Assembly (NCBI GenBank): GCA_029055565.1
Contig: JAIDCZ010000009.1
Span: 1-64,000 of the forward strand
Source of the DNA: Clostridiales bacterium
GTDB taxonomy: Bacteria > Bacillota > Clostridia > Christensenellales > Pumilibacteraceae
Reading direction: 5' to 3'
DNA: 64,000 nt
Shown here: one piece after another, positions 53,098 through 62,354 of the stretch
Layout of the letters: every line of letters starts with the position of its first letter
Numbering within the stretch: position 1 is the first letter of the stretch
Position numbers and translations under genes: made by a program
The notes under the pieces: generated by a model
Databases searched by the model: none
What the model was told of the DNA's origin: nothing
What the model saw: the letters and a program-made list of their open reading frames with translations, nothing else

Positions 53098-53871
53098 CTA
53101 AAACAGCTTTGCCGTAATATCCAGCAACAGCTTTTGCGGCAGAATATGCCTAAAAAAGTTAAGCGCCTTATACTTGAACCCGATAATATACGTCGGCTTT
53201 TTGCTCTTTTTGCAGCACTTGTAAATCTTTTTTACGGCTGGCTCGAGCTTCATTCTTTTATGCTCACGGCCGTCAATTTTTTGCGCGGACTTACTCGGCG
53301 CGTCGCCGTAGCGCTCGCCGCCGTCGGCGTACTTAATACGGTTGGCGGTAAAGTTGGTTTGAATATCCCCCGCGCAAACGGAGCTTACGCGTATGCCGTG
53401 ACCCTTAAGCTCCATGTACAGTCCATGCGCCGCCATGTTCACCGCCGCCTTGCTTGCACAGTACATAGCGCGGTACGGCAGTGCAAACAACGCGCACGCC
53501 GATGAAATGAACACGGCGTTACCGCCAGACTGCATATACCCCAGCGCGCACCGCACGACGTTAAGCGCGGCGGTAAAGTTCAAATCCATTTGACGCTGTA
53601 TTTGCTCGATAGGCAACAGCTCGGTAGCGCCAGACAGTCCGCCGCCGGCATTGGCTATTACGGTATCTATCCGACCGTAGCGGGCGTACACCTCGTCCAC
53701 AGCGCGGCGCACGGCCTCGAGGTCGGTAACGTCGGCGGCAATATCCGGCTCGACGGCCGACCGCGCAAGACCCACAACTATATGTCCGTCGTTGCGGTAT
53801 AGGCGGCAAAGCTCCTTGCCTATGCCCGAGGTACTGCCGGTAATAATTACTACCCTTTGCTTTTTACTCAT
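53098..53871 (-). CDS. Short-chain dehydrogenase/reductase
   Basis: 257 residues from ATG 53871 (MSKKQRVVIITGSTSGIG), overlapping the last 8 bases of htpG. Classical SDR motifs: TGSTSGIG (cofactor), NAGGG, ISSACA and YCASK (catalytic Tyr-x3-Lys). The C-terminal ~50 residues are basic with hydrophobic stretches (KKIYKCCKKSKKPTYIIGFK, HILPQKLLLDITAKLF), which suggests membrane association as in lipid-acting SDRs. Substrate unknown. Overlap implies translation coupled to htpG. Confidence 0.9.
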   Translation of the reverse strand: MSKKQRVVIITGSTSGIGKELCRLYRNDGHIVVGLARSAVEPDIAADVTDLEAVRRAVDEVYARYGRIDTVIANAGGGLSGATELLPIEQIQRQMDLNFTAALNVVRCALGYMQSGGNAVFISSACALFALPYRAMYCASKAAVNMAAHGLYMELKGHGIRVSSVCAGDIQTNFTANRIKYADGGERYGDAPSKSAQKIDGREHKRMKLEPAVKKIYKCCKKSKKPTYIIGFKYKALNFFRHILPQKLLLDITAKLF

Positions 53872-55708
53872 CGGTCTTTTTGGTCGACTTTTTGGCGGGC
53901 GCGGGTTTTTGCGCACCGGCGAGCAGTCTGTTTATGGCCGTCAAAAATTCTGGTTCGGTTTTGTAGCCCTCGGCAATAAGCGCCTCGTTGTACAGCACCG
54001 TAACCGTGTCGTCAAAATCTTGCTCGGTCAGCTTTTCCATGCCGAGTATAATCGGGTGCTCCATGTTCACTTGCAGTACGCGCTCGGCCTTAACGCCGCC
54101 GCCCATAGCTTGCATTATGCGTTCCATCTCCAGCGACACGTCGCCCTTGGCGGCAAGACATACCGGATAGGACTTAAGCTTGTCCGTGGCCGTAACCGTC
54201 GCCTTGCCATTAAGCTTGGCCTCTATGCGCTTGAGCAAATCCTTGTGCTCTTGCTTTTCGGTCTTGACCTCCGCACTGCCAGAGGCAATATTTTCAAACT
54301 TGTGGCCGTCGTACTCCTCTATCATACGCGCGACGAACTCGTCCACGGGATCGACAAAGTACAGCACGTCGTCGCCCTTGTCCCGCGCAACCTCCAGCTG
54401 CGGAAGCATGGAAATCTTTTCTATGGTTTCGCCGCAAGCGTACAGCACCGGCGCTTTTTCATTAAGCTCCGCAACGTATTCCTTGTACGTAATTTGCTTT
54501 TTGGTCTTGTCCGAATAGTACAGCAACAAGTCCTTAAGCTTGTCCTTGTCGGCGCCGAAGTTGTTGTACGCGCCGAACTTGATAGCCTTGCCGAACTGAG
54601 TAAAAATCTTTTCGTATTTTTCGCGGTCGTTTTTGAGCAGCTTTTCCAGCTCGGCAAGTATTTTCTTTTCCAAACCGTTGGCTATAGCCTTAAGCCGTCT
54701 GTCGTGCTGAAGCGTTTCGCGCGATATGTTGAGCGCAAGGTCGGGCGTATCCACCACGCCGCGTACGAACCCCAAATACTCGGGCAGTAGCTCGGCGCAA
54801 GTATCCATAATAAGCACGCCGTTGCAGTACAGCGACAGACCGCGTTTGTAATCCTTGGTGTAGTAGTCGTACGGCGGCTCGGCCGGAATAAACAACAACG
54901 CCGTGTAGTCCACAGCGCCTTCGACGCGCGTCATAATATTATGCAGCGGGTCGCGGTAGTCGCGGTACGCGTGCTTGTAAAACTCGTCCAGCTCCTTTTC
55001 GCCGAGGTCTGCCTTTTGCTTTTTCCACACCGGAATCATGGAATTGAGAATAGTCATTTCGTCGGCCTTTTTGCCGTCCTTGTCGTACATTTCGGTCATC
55101 ATGCGTATGGGGTAACGAATGTAGTCCGAATACTTTTTGACGAGCGTGGTAAGGCGATAGCTTTCCAGATAGTCGGAATACTTGTCGTCGTCGCCGTCCG
55201 GCTTGAGCGAAATAATAATTTCGGTGCCGGCCTCGGCCTTTTCGGCCTCCGTTATTTCAAACCCTTCAACGCCGTCCGATACCCATTTGTAAGCTTTATC
55301 CGTGCCTACCTTTTTGGTGACGACGGTCACTTTCTGCGCAACCATAAACGCCGAATAAAACCCGACGCCAAACTGGCCGATAAGCTCCGCGTTCTCTTTG
55401 ACGCCTTGCTCCTTTTTGAACGCTTCCGTGCCGCTGGCCGCAATCACGCCGAGGTTGTCCTCCAAGTCCTTGTCGGTCATGCCCACGCCGTTGTCGCTGA
55501 CGGTAAGCGTACGCGCCGCCTTGTCCACCTTTATTTCTATGCCGAAGTCGGCGGAAAGCGAGCTGTCCGTAAGCGACATAAATCTGCGCTTGTCCAGCGC
55601 ATCCGACGCGTTGGATATAATCTCGCGCAAAAATATTTCGCGGTTGGCGTATATGGAATTGACTACCAAATCGAGTAGCTTTTGCGACTGTGCCTTAAAC
55701 TTTTTCAT
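53864..55708 (-). CDS. htpG: Chaperone HtpG (bacterial Hsp90)
   Basis: 614 residues. ATP-dependent chaperone. N-terminal GHKL domain: NSIYANREIFLREIISNASD, DNGVGM and the lid region GQFGVGFYSAFMVA; middle domain with SRETLQHDRRLKAI; C-terminal dimerisation domain ending in a short charged tail (KPAPAKKSTKKTDE). A TATAAT lies near 55741 on the minus strand without a clear -35, and there is no CIRCE element, so heat control by HrcA is not indicated. Confidence 0.97.
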   Translation of the reverse strand: MKKFKAQSQKLLDLVVNSIYANREIFLREIISNASDALDKRRFMSLTDSSLSADFGIEIKVDKAARTLTVSDNGVGMTDKDLEDNLGVIAASGTEAFKKEQGVKENAELIGQFGVGFYSAFMVAQKVTVVTKKVGTDKAYKWVSDGVEGFEITEAEKAEAGTEIIISLKPDGDDDKYSDYLESYRLTTLVKKYSDYIRYPIRMMTEMYDKDGKKADEMTILNSMIPVWKKQKADLGEKELDEFYKHAYRDYRDPLHNIMTRVEGAVDYTALLFIPAEPPYDYYTKDYKRGLSLYCNGVLIMDTCAELLPEYLGFVRGVVDTPDLALNISRETLQHDRRLKAIANGLEKKILAELEKLLKNDREKYEKIFTQFGKAIKFGAYNNFGADKDKLKDLLLYYSDKTKKQITYKEYVAELNEKAPVLYACGETIEKISMLPQLEVARDKGDDVLYFVDPVDEFVARMIEEYDGHKFENIASGSAEVKTEKQEHKDLLKRIEAKLNGKATVTATDKLKSYPVCLAAKGDVSLEMERIMQAMGGGVKAERVLQVNMEHPIILGMEKLTEQDFDDTVTVLYNEALIAEGYKTEPEFLTAINRLLAGAQKPAPAKKSTKKTDE

Positions 55709-55751
55709 AATATGCTCCTTATATTAACAGATTGCTGATTATAAATAACAA

Positions 55752-55790
55752 AACGCGACACCGACCCTATCGCCCATGCCGCGCTCGTAA
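55752..55790 (-). terminator. Probable terminator of the YitT-family gene
   Basis: On the minus strand gcggca and tgtcgc close a hairpin with further internal pairing, followed by gttttgttattt, just before htpG. Confidence 0.5.
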
Positions 55791-55792
55791 TA

Positions 55793-56830
55793 TTAGTAGA
55801 ATTTACCCAATACCTCGCTGGTGCTGGTTACGTACGCAAAAGTATTGTCGTACTTTTTGAGTATCTTGTTGAACTCGCTTACCTGGCGCTTGTATATTAC
55901 GCAAATCAAAAGCGCCTTTTCGCTGTGCGCGTACATGCCCATAGCGTCGATTTTGGTAACGCTGTGCTTGAGCTTGGAAATAAGCTCGGCAGCAAGCTCC
56001 TCCGGCTTGTCGGTAATAATCTCGTACTTGATTGCAGACTTGAAACCGGTTAGTATTACGTCGCCCACCATTGCGCTGCTAAACTGCTGGGTAAACGACA
56101 TAAACACCGGCGTCATTCCGTTTTTGTAAACGAAGTACGAAGCCAACACGACTATAGCGTCCAAGCCCATTATAAACCACGTTATGCCAGCCGCTTGGAA
56201 CTTGCGTTGAATAAGCGCAGCTATAATATCTGTGCCGCCGTTGCTTGCGCCGGCGCGGATCATAATAGCCACCGCAATGCCGCCCAGCACGCCGCACGCT
56301 ATCGCGCCGAGCACCGGCTCCACGTTGGGCCCGCTGTACTGCGGAAAGTTAAACTCCTTCATAAGCACCATGCCGCCCGAGGACAAGCCTACCGCGCACG
56401 CAGTCTTTATGGCAAAGCCCTTGTTCAAGAATATAAACGCAATAATCAAGAGCGGAATGTTGATAAGTATATTGGTATAGCCGGCGGAAAATTTGTCGTC
56501 GGTCATGTACTGAATCATAGTGCCTATGCCGGTAACGCCGCCGGGCGCAAAGTTAAGCTCGGGCGACGTCATAAACACTTGTACGCAAAGCGAGCGTATA
56601 AACGACGCGACCAGTATCATTATCGGCACGATAACGAAGTTGCGTATACGCTTCTTTTTTTGCTCACGCGTAAGCGGCGCCTTTTCCTTTTTGGTGTTGG
56701 CCTTTTTGGCGGCCTTGGTCGACTGTTCAGCTTTGCCCGCTTGCGGCTGTTCTGCCGCTTCGGCTTGCTCCGGCTGCTCGGTAGCCTCTGCCGCCTCGGT
56801 TACTTCGTTTTGTTGAGTTTCGGTGCTCAT
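55793..56830 (-). CDS. YitT-family membrane protein with acidic N-terminal extension
   Basis: 345 residues. After a ~60-residue low-complexity, Glu/Gln/Ala/Lys-rich head comes the YitT_membrane domain with about five helices (IVPIMILVASFIRSLCVQVF; NILINIPLLIIAFIFL; the conserved GASNGGTDIIA block), then a cytoplasmic DUF2179 domain (about 270-345, YEIITDKPEELAAELISKL). The family is widespread in Firmicutes and its transport role is not established. Typical members (~280 aa) lack the acidic head, which resembles the tails of the flippase and PssA genes nearby. Confidence 0.92.
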   Translation of the reverse strand: MSTETQQNEVTEAAEATEQPEQAEAAEQPQAGKAEQSTKAAKKANTKKEKAPLTREQKKKRIRNFVIVPIMILVASFIRSLCVQVFMTSPELNFAPGGVTGIGTMIQYMTDDKFSAGYTNILINIPLLIIAFIFLNKGFAIKTACAVGLSSGGMVLMKEFNFPQYSGPNVEPVLGAIACGVLGGIAVAIMIRAGASNGGTDIIAALIQRKFQAAGITWFIMGLDAIVVLASYFVYKNGMTPVFMSFTQQFSSAMVGDVILTGFKSAIKYEIITDKPEELAAELISKLKHSVTKIDAMGMYAHSEKALLICVIYKRQVSEFNKILKKYDNTFAYVTSTSEVLGKFY

Positions 56831-56985
56831 AAAATTATCAGACCTCTATATGAACTCTACATGAGTTATAACAAACTGCAAAAAAATTAGCAAGTGTTTT
56901 AAGACGTTAAACGAGAATAAATTTACAATAAACCACACACGCCCTACGGGCACCCCTCCCACGGAGAGGGCGTTTTTTTCAGCCG

Positions 56986-57102
56986 CCCCGACACCGCAAG
57001 CGGGCCCCCTTCCCCCACGGGGAATGTTGATGGTGGCACGGCTTTACCACTGAATACCTTCCCTTTTGGGGGAAGGTGTCACCGTAGGTGACGGATGAGG
57101 GC
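56986..57102. repeat. Family A interspersed repeat, copy 6
   Basis: Outer gacaccgcaag and gacggatgagggc, hairpins ccttcccccacggggaa (partly decayed) and ccttcccttttgggggaagg. Just before it, 56940-56980 forms a separate plus-strand hairpin, cgccct...agggcg, with a T-run. Confidence 0.8.
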
Positions 57103-57104
57103 AA

Positions 57105-57971
57105 TCACTCTAAAAACTCATCCTTATTCCAAATTGACTGACCAATGCGTTCACCACACTTGACTACCGTTTCCACATCGTTGGCGGTGTTGGCAAAAAA
57201 CTCGTCGTCAAGCTCTGCAACGCCCTTTTCCAGCAACAGTATTACGGTGGAGCCGCCAAACTCGAACTTGCCCTTTTCTTGACCGCGCTCAAAGCGGCCG
57301 GCCTTGACGGCGTTGACTATGCGCCCCACCATCATTGCGCCCACCTCAACCATTACAGCCTTGCCAAAGTTGTCGGTATCCAGCACGGTGTATTCCCTAC
57401 AGTTTTCGGTAAACACGCGACGGCGCTCCAAAGCAACCGGCTGGACGGTGTGCAATCTTCCTTTTATAAACGTATTGCCGCTTGCCGTGCCGCCGTCAAA
57501 AAAGTGGTATCTGTGGTAATCGGTTACGCACAGCCTAAACACTATGCACAGTCCGCCGCGGTAACGCTCGGCAAGCTCGGGGTTTTTCAGCAGAGTTTCT
57601 ACCGTGTAATCGAACCCCTTTACGTTGAACTTTAGCTCGTCGTCAATCTTATACGCCGACACTTTGCCGTCGCACGGACTGCACAGCGCAGTCGGCTCCA
57701 TGTCGAACGGCCTAAGCTCCGGCTTGATATGCCGAGTGAAAAAGGCGTTAAAGCTCTTATAATCTTCCTCGACAAACTCCGACATGTCTATGCCGTTCTT
57801 TTTGATATACTTTTTTATTTTGCGGCGGGAAAGCTTGCCGTCGAGGTGCCGCCCGACCAGCTTGCTGAGCCAACGCCTATTTATAAGCCGCAAGCACAGT
57901 CCGCCGAACCTCGTGTAGTACAAAAATCTAAGCGACTTGGGGACTTGCGGTTTTTCTACGATTTCTCTCAT
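57105..57971 (-). CDS. psd: Phosphatidylserine decarboxylase
   Basis: 288 residues from ATG 57971 (MREIVEKPQVPKSL), 4 bp after the pssA stop. It converts phosphatidylserine to phosphatidylethanolamine. The pyruvoyl-forming cleavage site is EFGGSTVIL (Gly-Ser); other conserved blocks are CSPCDGKVS, TDYHRYHFFDGG and VEVGAMMVGRI. Cleavage at Gly-Ser makes the alpha and beta chains of the membrane-associated enzyme. It is last in the flippase-pssA-psd operon. Confidence 0.96.
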   Translation of the reverse strand: MREIVEKPQVPKSLRFLYYTRFGGLCLRLINRRWLSKLVGRHLDGKLSRRKIKKYIKKNGIDMSEFVEEDYKSFNAFFTRHIKPELRPFDMEPTALCSPCDGKVSAYKIDDELKFNVKGFDYTVETLLKNPELAERYRGGLCIVFRLCVTDYHRYHFFDGGTASGNTFIKGRLHTVQPVALERRRVFTENCREYTVLDTDNFGKAVMVEVGAMMVGRIVNAVKAGRFERGQEKGKFEFGGSTVILLLEKGVAELDDEFFANTANDVETVVKCGERIGQSIWNKDEFLE

Positions 57972-57975
57972 TAGG

Positions 57976-58836
57976 CTATATACCCATAGCCGTTCTCGTA
58001 AGCGGCGCAAACAGCACGACGTCGAACACGTAGTAGCGAATAAGCGCAAGGCCTACCACGAGAACGGTTATGGTGATTATGGTTATGATAAGACCTTTTA
58101 TGCGGGCCTTGAACATTTTGAACTTGAACACGAAAAGGAATGCGCAAAGCAGATAGCACGTCATCATTATTACGCTTTGGTATATGATTATCGTGTCTGC
58201 GTTGAGGCCTATCCATTCGGGGTGCTTGTCGAACAGCGTTGCAAAAAGATAGAACACCGGAAGCGCCAACGACACGTTGGTTATGGGCAAGCCCTCGTAG
58301 CTTTCCCTCCGCGTCGAGGTCGGGTCCTTAAGTCTGTTCACTTCGCTAACGTCGTAGTACGCAAGACGGACGAGTCCGCAAAGAGCAAAAACGACGTACA
58401 CTATGCAGTAGTACCAGCGCGTCATGCCCATGGCCACGCCTACCATTATCGGCGCGACGCCAAACGACACCATGTCGCTTAGCGAGTCTATATTCATGCC
58501 GAACAGCTTGTCGTTGTCCGAACGGTGTTTGCGCGTTTTTGCAACCATGCCGTCAAAGGCGTCGCAAAGTCCCGCAAGCAAAAGGAAAAACGCCGCTATG
58601 TCGTCCCTACGCGGGCCGCCGTACGCCGCCGCAAAGCATATGCCGCAAATGGACAGCGCAAGCGAAAGATATGTAAGTATTACGCCGTAGTGCCAGTAAC
58701 CCACGAAGTGCTTAAGCACCGGATCGCGGTGCGGCTTTTGCGATGCCTCCGCAGTCGCCTCGGCGGTGGGTGTTTCCGTTTGCTCGGTGGCGGGCGTTTG
58801 CTTAAGCTCGTCCGGTCTTTCAGTTGTTTCCGTCAT
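57976..58836 (-). CDS. pssA: CDP-diacylglycerol-serine O-phosphatidyltransferase
   Basis: 286 residues from ATG 58836; an ATG at 58848 in frame would leave no room for a ribosome binding site. It makes phosphatidylserine from CDP-diacylglycerol and serine. The CDP-alcohol phosphotransferase motif is present as CDAFDGMVAKT...GMNIDSLSDMVSFG, with Lys in place of the usual Arg of DGxxAR. About seven to eight hydrophobic helices. A ~40-residue Thr/Glu/Ala-rich N-terminal extension precedes the domain. It overlaps the flippase gene by 17 bp. Confidence 0.94.
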   Translation of the reverse strand: MTETTERPDELKQTPATEQTETPTAEATAEASQKPHRDPVLKHFVGYWHYGVILTYLSLALSICGICFAAAYGGPRRDDIAAFFLLLAGLCDAFDGMVAKTRKHRSDNDKLFGMNIDSLSDMVSFGVAPIMVGVAMGMTRWYYCIVYVVFALCGLVRLAYYDVSEVNRLKDPTSTRRESYEGLPITNVSLALPVFYLFATLFDKHPEWIGLNADTIIIYQSVIMMTCYLLCAFLFVFKFKMFKARIKGLIITIITITVLVVGLALIRYYVFDVVLFAPLTRTAMGI

Positions 58837-60196
58837 TTTGGGATTCATCCTTTGACTGTTCGTCTTTTATAGTCTGTTCCGACTGCTCGGAGTTTTCGGC
58901 TTGAGTACGTTCGGATTGCTCGGCCGGCGGTTCCGCCGACTTCTCTACGGCTTGCTCTATATTCTGCTCGTCGGGCCGTTGCGCTTCAGACTGCTCGTCG
59001 GCGGCCTTTTTTTGCTTTTTGGACGCGGCCGGCACGGTCTGTTCCTCGTCGGCAATGGACTTGATAACGGCGTCGCTTTTAAGCGCGGTGTAGACGTCCA
59101 CGTCCTCGGGGATTTCCGGCGGCGCGGCAACGCCCGCATTTACTTCGGCCTTTATCTTTTTAATTCCGACCGCGTGGTATATCAACGTGTACAAGCCGGT
59201 AACGACCATGCTTATATAGAACGAAATAGCGCGCGACACCATCATTGCCGACAGCACGAAGGTCATGTCGGGGAAGCCTATGCCGAATACGTTGGGATAC
59301 AAGTATTCGTACACACCGGTGCCGCCGGGGAGGGGTATGGAGTTGTACCCTATCATAACGTACGCTTGCATGCAGAACAGCTCCAAAAAGTTTACGTCCA
59401 CCTTGCCGAACAGCGGCGAGGCCATAATGACGAAACACGGAATAAGCGTTTGCGATACGCGCTGGGCAACGTTCAACAGCAGCGCGTTGACGAACAGCAT
59501 GGGGTGCTTTTTTATTACCGTACGGCATGACCTATACTTGGTTACCACGCCGTCCAGCTTAGCGCGCCACTTGTCCGTCTTTTTTACGATATGCATTTTG
59601 GAGAGCAACGTTATGCCCCAGTTGCCTATTTTCAGTATCACGCGCGCGCGGAACAAGCACAACAGCAGTAGCGCGAGCAATGCGAGCTGAATTACGAACC
59701 CGACTATTACGAGCGTTTTCGCAAGCCAGTGCCCTATCTGCCCGAACATCGTCGGGCACGCCACCAAGCCGAACAAGCCGACGAGTATGGTCGCCACGGT
59801 GTACGCTATAATGTTGAACAGTACGGTAAAGCCGGCCGTGCCGCCGCTCATGCCGTCGCGCATCATGTAGAACGCGGAAGCGGGTTGTCCGCCGCTTGCA
59901 GACGGCGTGATTGCCGAATAATACAAGTCTGCAGTGGAGTACGCCATAGACGACGTGAATTTGTTTTTGCGACCGAGCGCGCGAGCTATTACGTGCAAGC
60001 TGATCGCCTCGAAAATAATATAGCCGAAAAGCCCGCCGAACGCGGCCACGATATACCACGGATTGCAGTTGTAAAGAAACGTGCCTATATCGTGTATGTT
60101 AATATCCTGACTGACAAAAATCACGGTAAACGTAACGCCTATCAATAAGATAAGGAACGCTATGTTTAGTATTTGTTTTTTTGCCTTTTTTGTCAT
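58820..60196 (-). CDS. LPG-synthase-TM (UPF0104) flippase-like membrane protein
   Basis: 458 residues. About eight membrane helices (residues 8-345) with the family blocks TPSASGGQPASAFYM and SIPLPGGTGVYEY; this is the MprF N-terminal/UPF0104 lipid-flippase domain without a lysyltransferase domain. The last ~110 residues are a Glu/Gln/Ser/Ala-rich disordered tail. It may translocate a phospholipid made by the two enzymes downstream. The start codon follows a palindrome at the presumed transcription start. Confidence 0.92.
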   Translation of the reverse strand: MTKKAKKQILNIAFLILLIGVTFTVIFVSQDINIHDIGTFLYNCNPWYIVAAFGGLFGYIIFEAISLHVIARALGRKNKFTSSMAYSTADLYYSAITPSASGGQPASAFYMMRDGMSGGTAGFTVLFNIIAYTVATILVGLFGLVACPTMFGQIGHWLAKTLVIVGFVIQLALLALLLLCLFRARVILKIGNWGITLLSKMHIVKKTDKWRAKLDGVVTKYRSCRTVIKKHPMLFVNALLLNVAQRVSQTLIPCFVIMASPLFGKVDVNFLELFCMQAYVMIGYNSIPLPGGTGVYEYLYPNVFGIGFPDMTFVLSAMMVSRAISFYISMVVTGLYTLIYHAVGIKKIKAEVNAGVAAPPEIPEDVDVYTALKSDAVIKSIADEEQTVPAASKKQKKAADEQSEAQRPDEQNIEQAVEKSAEPPAEQSERTQAENSEQSEQTIKDEQSKDESQNDGNN

Positions 60197-60209
60197 ACGG
60201 TCTCACTTT

Positions 60210-60266
60210 TTGTGACGATTTCGGTCACAACGTTTACATAATAACATACCTACGACAATTAGTCAA
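60210..60266 (-). promoter_or_regulatory. Promoter and +1 palindrome of the phospholipid operon
   Basis: Minus strand TTGACT (60266-60261), 17-bp spacer, TATTAT (60243-60238). The palindrome ttgtgac-gatttcg-gtcacaa (60210-60230) lies at or just after the transcription start and may be an operator or a 5' stabilising hairpin. Confidence 0.7.
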
Positions 60267-60313
60267 GCAATGCGCGCGATATGGAGTATTATCGACCGAT
60301 TTTAAAGAAAAAA

Positions 60314-60397
60314 TAAGGTTGAAATCCTTCACTTTGCTCAGCATGACAAAAATTAAATTCTTTTGTCATTCCAAACGCAGTGAGGAATCTCAACCTT
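60314..60397. repeat. Family C interspersed repeat, copy 6
   Basis: aaggttgaaatccttcac and gtgaggaatctcaacctt arms around cagcatgacaaaa and ttttgtcattcc. A D tract (60413-60440) follows and supplies the region of the next gene's stop codon. Confidence 0.8.
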
Positions 60398-60437
60398 AAT
60401 GCGGCGAACCGCCTAATTCTTAATTCTTAATTCTGAA

Positions 60438-61487
60438 TTATTCCGGCTTGGCCGTGGAATTGGGGTATCCCGCGTCCGCGGCAAGCTTTTGGAACTTTTC
60501 GGCGAGCGCCTTGTCCTCCTTGGTACCCACGCCGCGCGCGTAGCAATCGGCAAGATCGGCGTACGCAATGGGGAAGCCTTGCTCGGCGGCGCGCTTAAAC
60601 AGCGAAAACGCGCGGCGCTCGTCGGTCTTGGCGCCCACGCCGTCGCGCAAGCATTTGGCAAGGTTGTACTGCGCGGGCGCACTGTCCGCGTCGGCGGCTA
60701 TGGTGTACAGCTGTACCGCCTTTTCCGCATTCTTTTCCACACCCCTACCCGTTTCGTGGCAAAAACCGAGGTTGGCAACCGCTACCGGATTGCCCAGCTT
60801 GCCCGCACGCTCGAACCACTGCACGGCTTGTTCGTAATCTTGCTTTACGCCCCTACCGTTGAGGTAGCACATACCCACGTTGTTCTGCGCAATGGGGTAT
60901 CCGTTTTGCGCGGCGCGGTAGTAGTACAAGTACGCCTTTTCGCCGTCGGCCTTTACGCCGCGCCCAAAGTTGTAGCAGTCGCCCACGTTGTTTTGCGCCG
61001 CCGCAAAGTCTTGCTCGGCGGAACGCATATAACAGTCGAACGCCTTGTCCAAATCGACTTCCACGCCCAGTCCGCGCTGATAGCAGAACCCGAGGTCGTT
61101 AAGTCCGCCCGCGTGGTTTTGGTCGGCCGCGGCTTGGAAAATTTCCACAGCCTTGTCGTAGTCGCGCTCCACCACCGAACCCTCGAAGTAGAAGTGACCC
61201 ATAGTGAACTGCGCGTCAAGGTTGCCCATTTCCGCCGCTTGGCTTATTAGCTCGTACGCCTTTTGCTCGTCCGGCTCAACGCCCAGTCCGCGAATATAGC
61301 ACACGCCCAGCGAGAATATTGCGGGCGCGTAGCCGAGCTTTGCGCTCTGCTCGTAGCCGCTTACCGCCTTTTTAAAATCTACCGGAACGCCGTCGCCGGT
61401 AAAATTCTTTTCCGCTTGGTCGAAGTACTTTTTCGCCAAAAATTCGGTGGGCGAAAGCCCGCTTTGATTATCTTTGTTTTTTGCCAT
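60438..61487 (-). CDS. Sel1-repeat protein
   Basis: 349 residues from ATG 61487 (MAKNKDNQSGLSP; agaggg upstream). At least eight Sel1-like repeats, each with the pattern A...LG..Y..G.GV..D...A...Y..AA: for example DLGFCYQRGLGVEVDLDKAF, NVGDCYNFGRGVKADGEKAY, NVGMCYLNGRGVKQDYEQAV and NLGFCHETGRGVEKNAEKAV. They form a solenoid for protein binding. No signal peptide, so it is cytoplasmic. The gene at 63352 also carries such repeats next to a J-like domain. It is monocistronic with its own promoter. Confidence 0.93.
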   Translation of the reverse strand: MAKNKDNQSGLSPTEFLAKKYFDQAEKNFTGDGVPVDFKKAVSGYEQSAKLGYAPAIFSLGVCYIRGLGVEPDEQKAYELISQAAEMGNLDAQFTMGHFYFEGSVVERDYDKAVEIFQAAADQNHAGGLNDLGFCYQRGLGVEVDLDKAFDCYMRSAEQDFAAAQNNVGDCYNFGRGVKADGEKAYLYYYRAAQNGYPIAQNNVGMCYLNGRGVKQDYEQAVQWFERAGKLGNPVAVANLGFCHETGRGVEKNAEKAVQLYTIAADADSAPAQYNLAKCLRDGVGAKTDERRAFSLFKRAAEQGFPIAYADLADCYARGVGTKEDKALAEKFQKLAADAGYPNSTAKPE

Positions 61488-61523
61488 AATACCCTCTATA
61501 TTGCGTTGCAATACGCTGTAAAT

Positions 61524-61552
61524 ATTTTACCACAACAGTATATAAAATGCAA
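61524..61552 (-). promoter_or_regulatory. Promoter of the Sel1-repeat gene
   Basis: Minus strand TTGCAT (61552-61547), 17-bp spacer ending tgttgtgg, TAAAAT (61529-61524). Confidence 0.75.
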
Positions 61553-61608
61553 TAGTTAATTTTGAATTAGGAATGCGGAATTCGGAATTGTGGCGGCGTA
61601 GCCGCATT

Positions 61609-61733
61609 AAGGTTGAGATTCTTCACTGCGCGCTTCGCGCTTGTTCTGAATGACAAAAAAGTTAATTTCCTTTTGTCCGACGAAGCACCGAAGGTATTCC
61701 GAGCATTTTTTGCCCGCCGAGGAATCTCAACCT
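61609..61733. repeat. Family C interspersed repeat, copy 7
   Basis: aaggttgagattcttcactg and ccgaggaatctcaacctt arms with gaatgacaaaaa inside, flanked by D tracts at 61559-61590 and 61736-61783. The gap 61488-61782 holds only this, the promoter and the tracts. Confidence 0.8.
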
Positions 61734-61782
61734 TATTTATAATTCTGAATTCTTAATTCTGAATTCTGAATTCTGAATTAAA

Positions 61783-62331
61783 TCAGTACTGTATCGCATT
61801 CTTAACCTTGTCCGCAACGCCGTCGCCGACAAGCAAGCGTATAAGCTCAAGACCCAAGTCGACGGCACAGCCCAGTCCGCGCGCGGTAGTTATATTGCCG
61901 TCGGTTACGACGCGCGCCTTTATATTCATGTACGCGCCTATACATTCGGCCGCGAAGTCCGGATAGCAAGTCGCCTTTTTGCCGCGCAAGTATCCGTTGG
62001 CGCACAGCACCACCGCCGGCGCGGCGCAGATTGCCGCAACGCGCTTGCCCGACTTGATCTGCTTATCTATTGCCGACATTAGCGGATCGCACGCGGCAAG
62101 ATGTTCCGACCCCGGCATGCCGCCCGGCAGAAAAATCAAGTCCGCGTCGGTTAGGTCGGTTTCGTCCACCGTAGCGTCCGCTTGGATTTTCACCTTGTGT
62201 GAGCCGACAATCTGCTTGCCGCCCACCGATACGAGCACGGTATCTACACCCGCGCGACGAAGCAAGTCCACTACCGTAAGGCATTCCACCTCCTCGGTAC
62301 CGTCGGCTATCATTGCGTAAACCTTTGACAT
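61783..62331 (-). CDS. DJ-1/PfpI-family protein
   Basis: 182 residues, the usual DJ-1 size. DGTEEVECLTVVDLLRRAG gives the conserved Glu, and AICAAPAVVL the nucleophile-elbow Cys; LIFLPGGMPGSEHL is the glycine loop. Family members act as glyoxalase/deglycase-like enzymes or oxidative-stress proteins; the exact role is not set by sequence. The good ribosome site taggagg precedes the ATG. Divergent from the thiamine pyrophosphokinase gene. Confidence 0.94.
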   Translation of the reverse strand: MSKVYAMIADGTEEVECLTVVDLLRRAGVDTVLVSVGGKQIVGSHKVKIQADATVDETDLTDADLIFLPGGMPGSEHLAACDPLMSAIDKQIKSGKRVAAICAAPAVVLCANGYLRGKKATCYPDFAAECIGAYMNIKARVVTDGNITTARGLGCAVDLGLELIRLLVGDGVADKVKNAIQY

Positions 62332-62354
62332 AGTAACCTCCTAAAATATATGTA

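Noticed and set aside
55700..55792. CIRCE-type heat-shock operator upstream of htpG
   Set aside because: No TTAGCACTC-N9-GAGTGCTAA inverted repeat is present; the inverted repeat seen is better explained as the terminator of the upstream gene.
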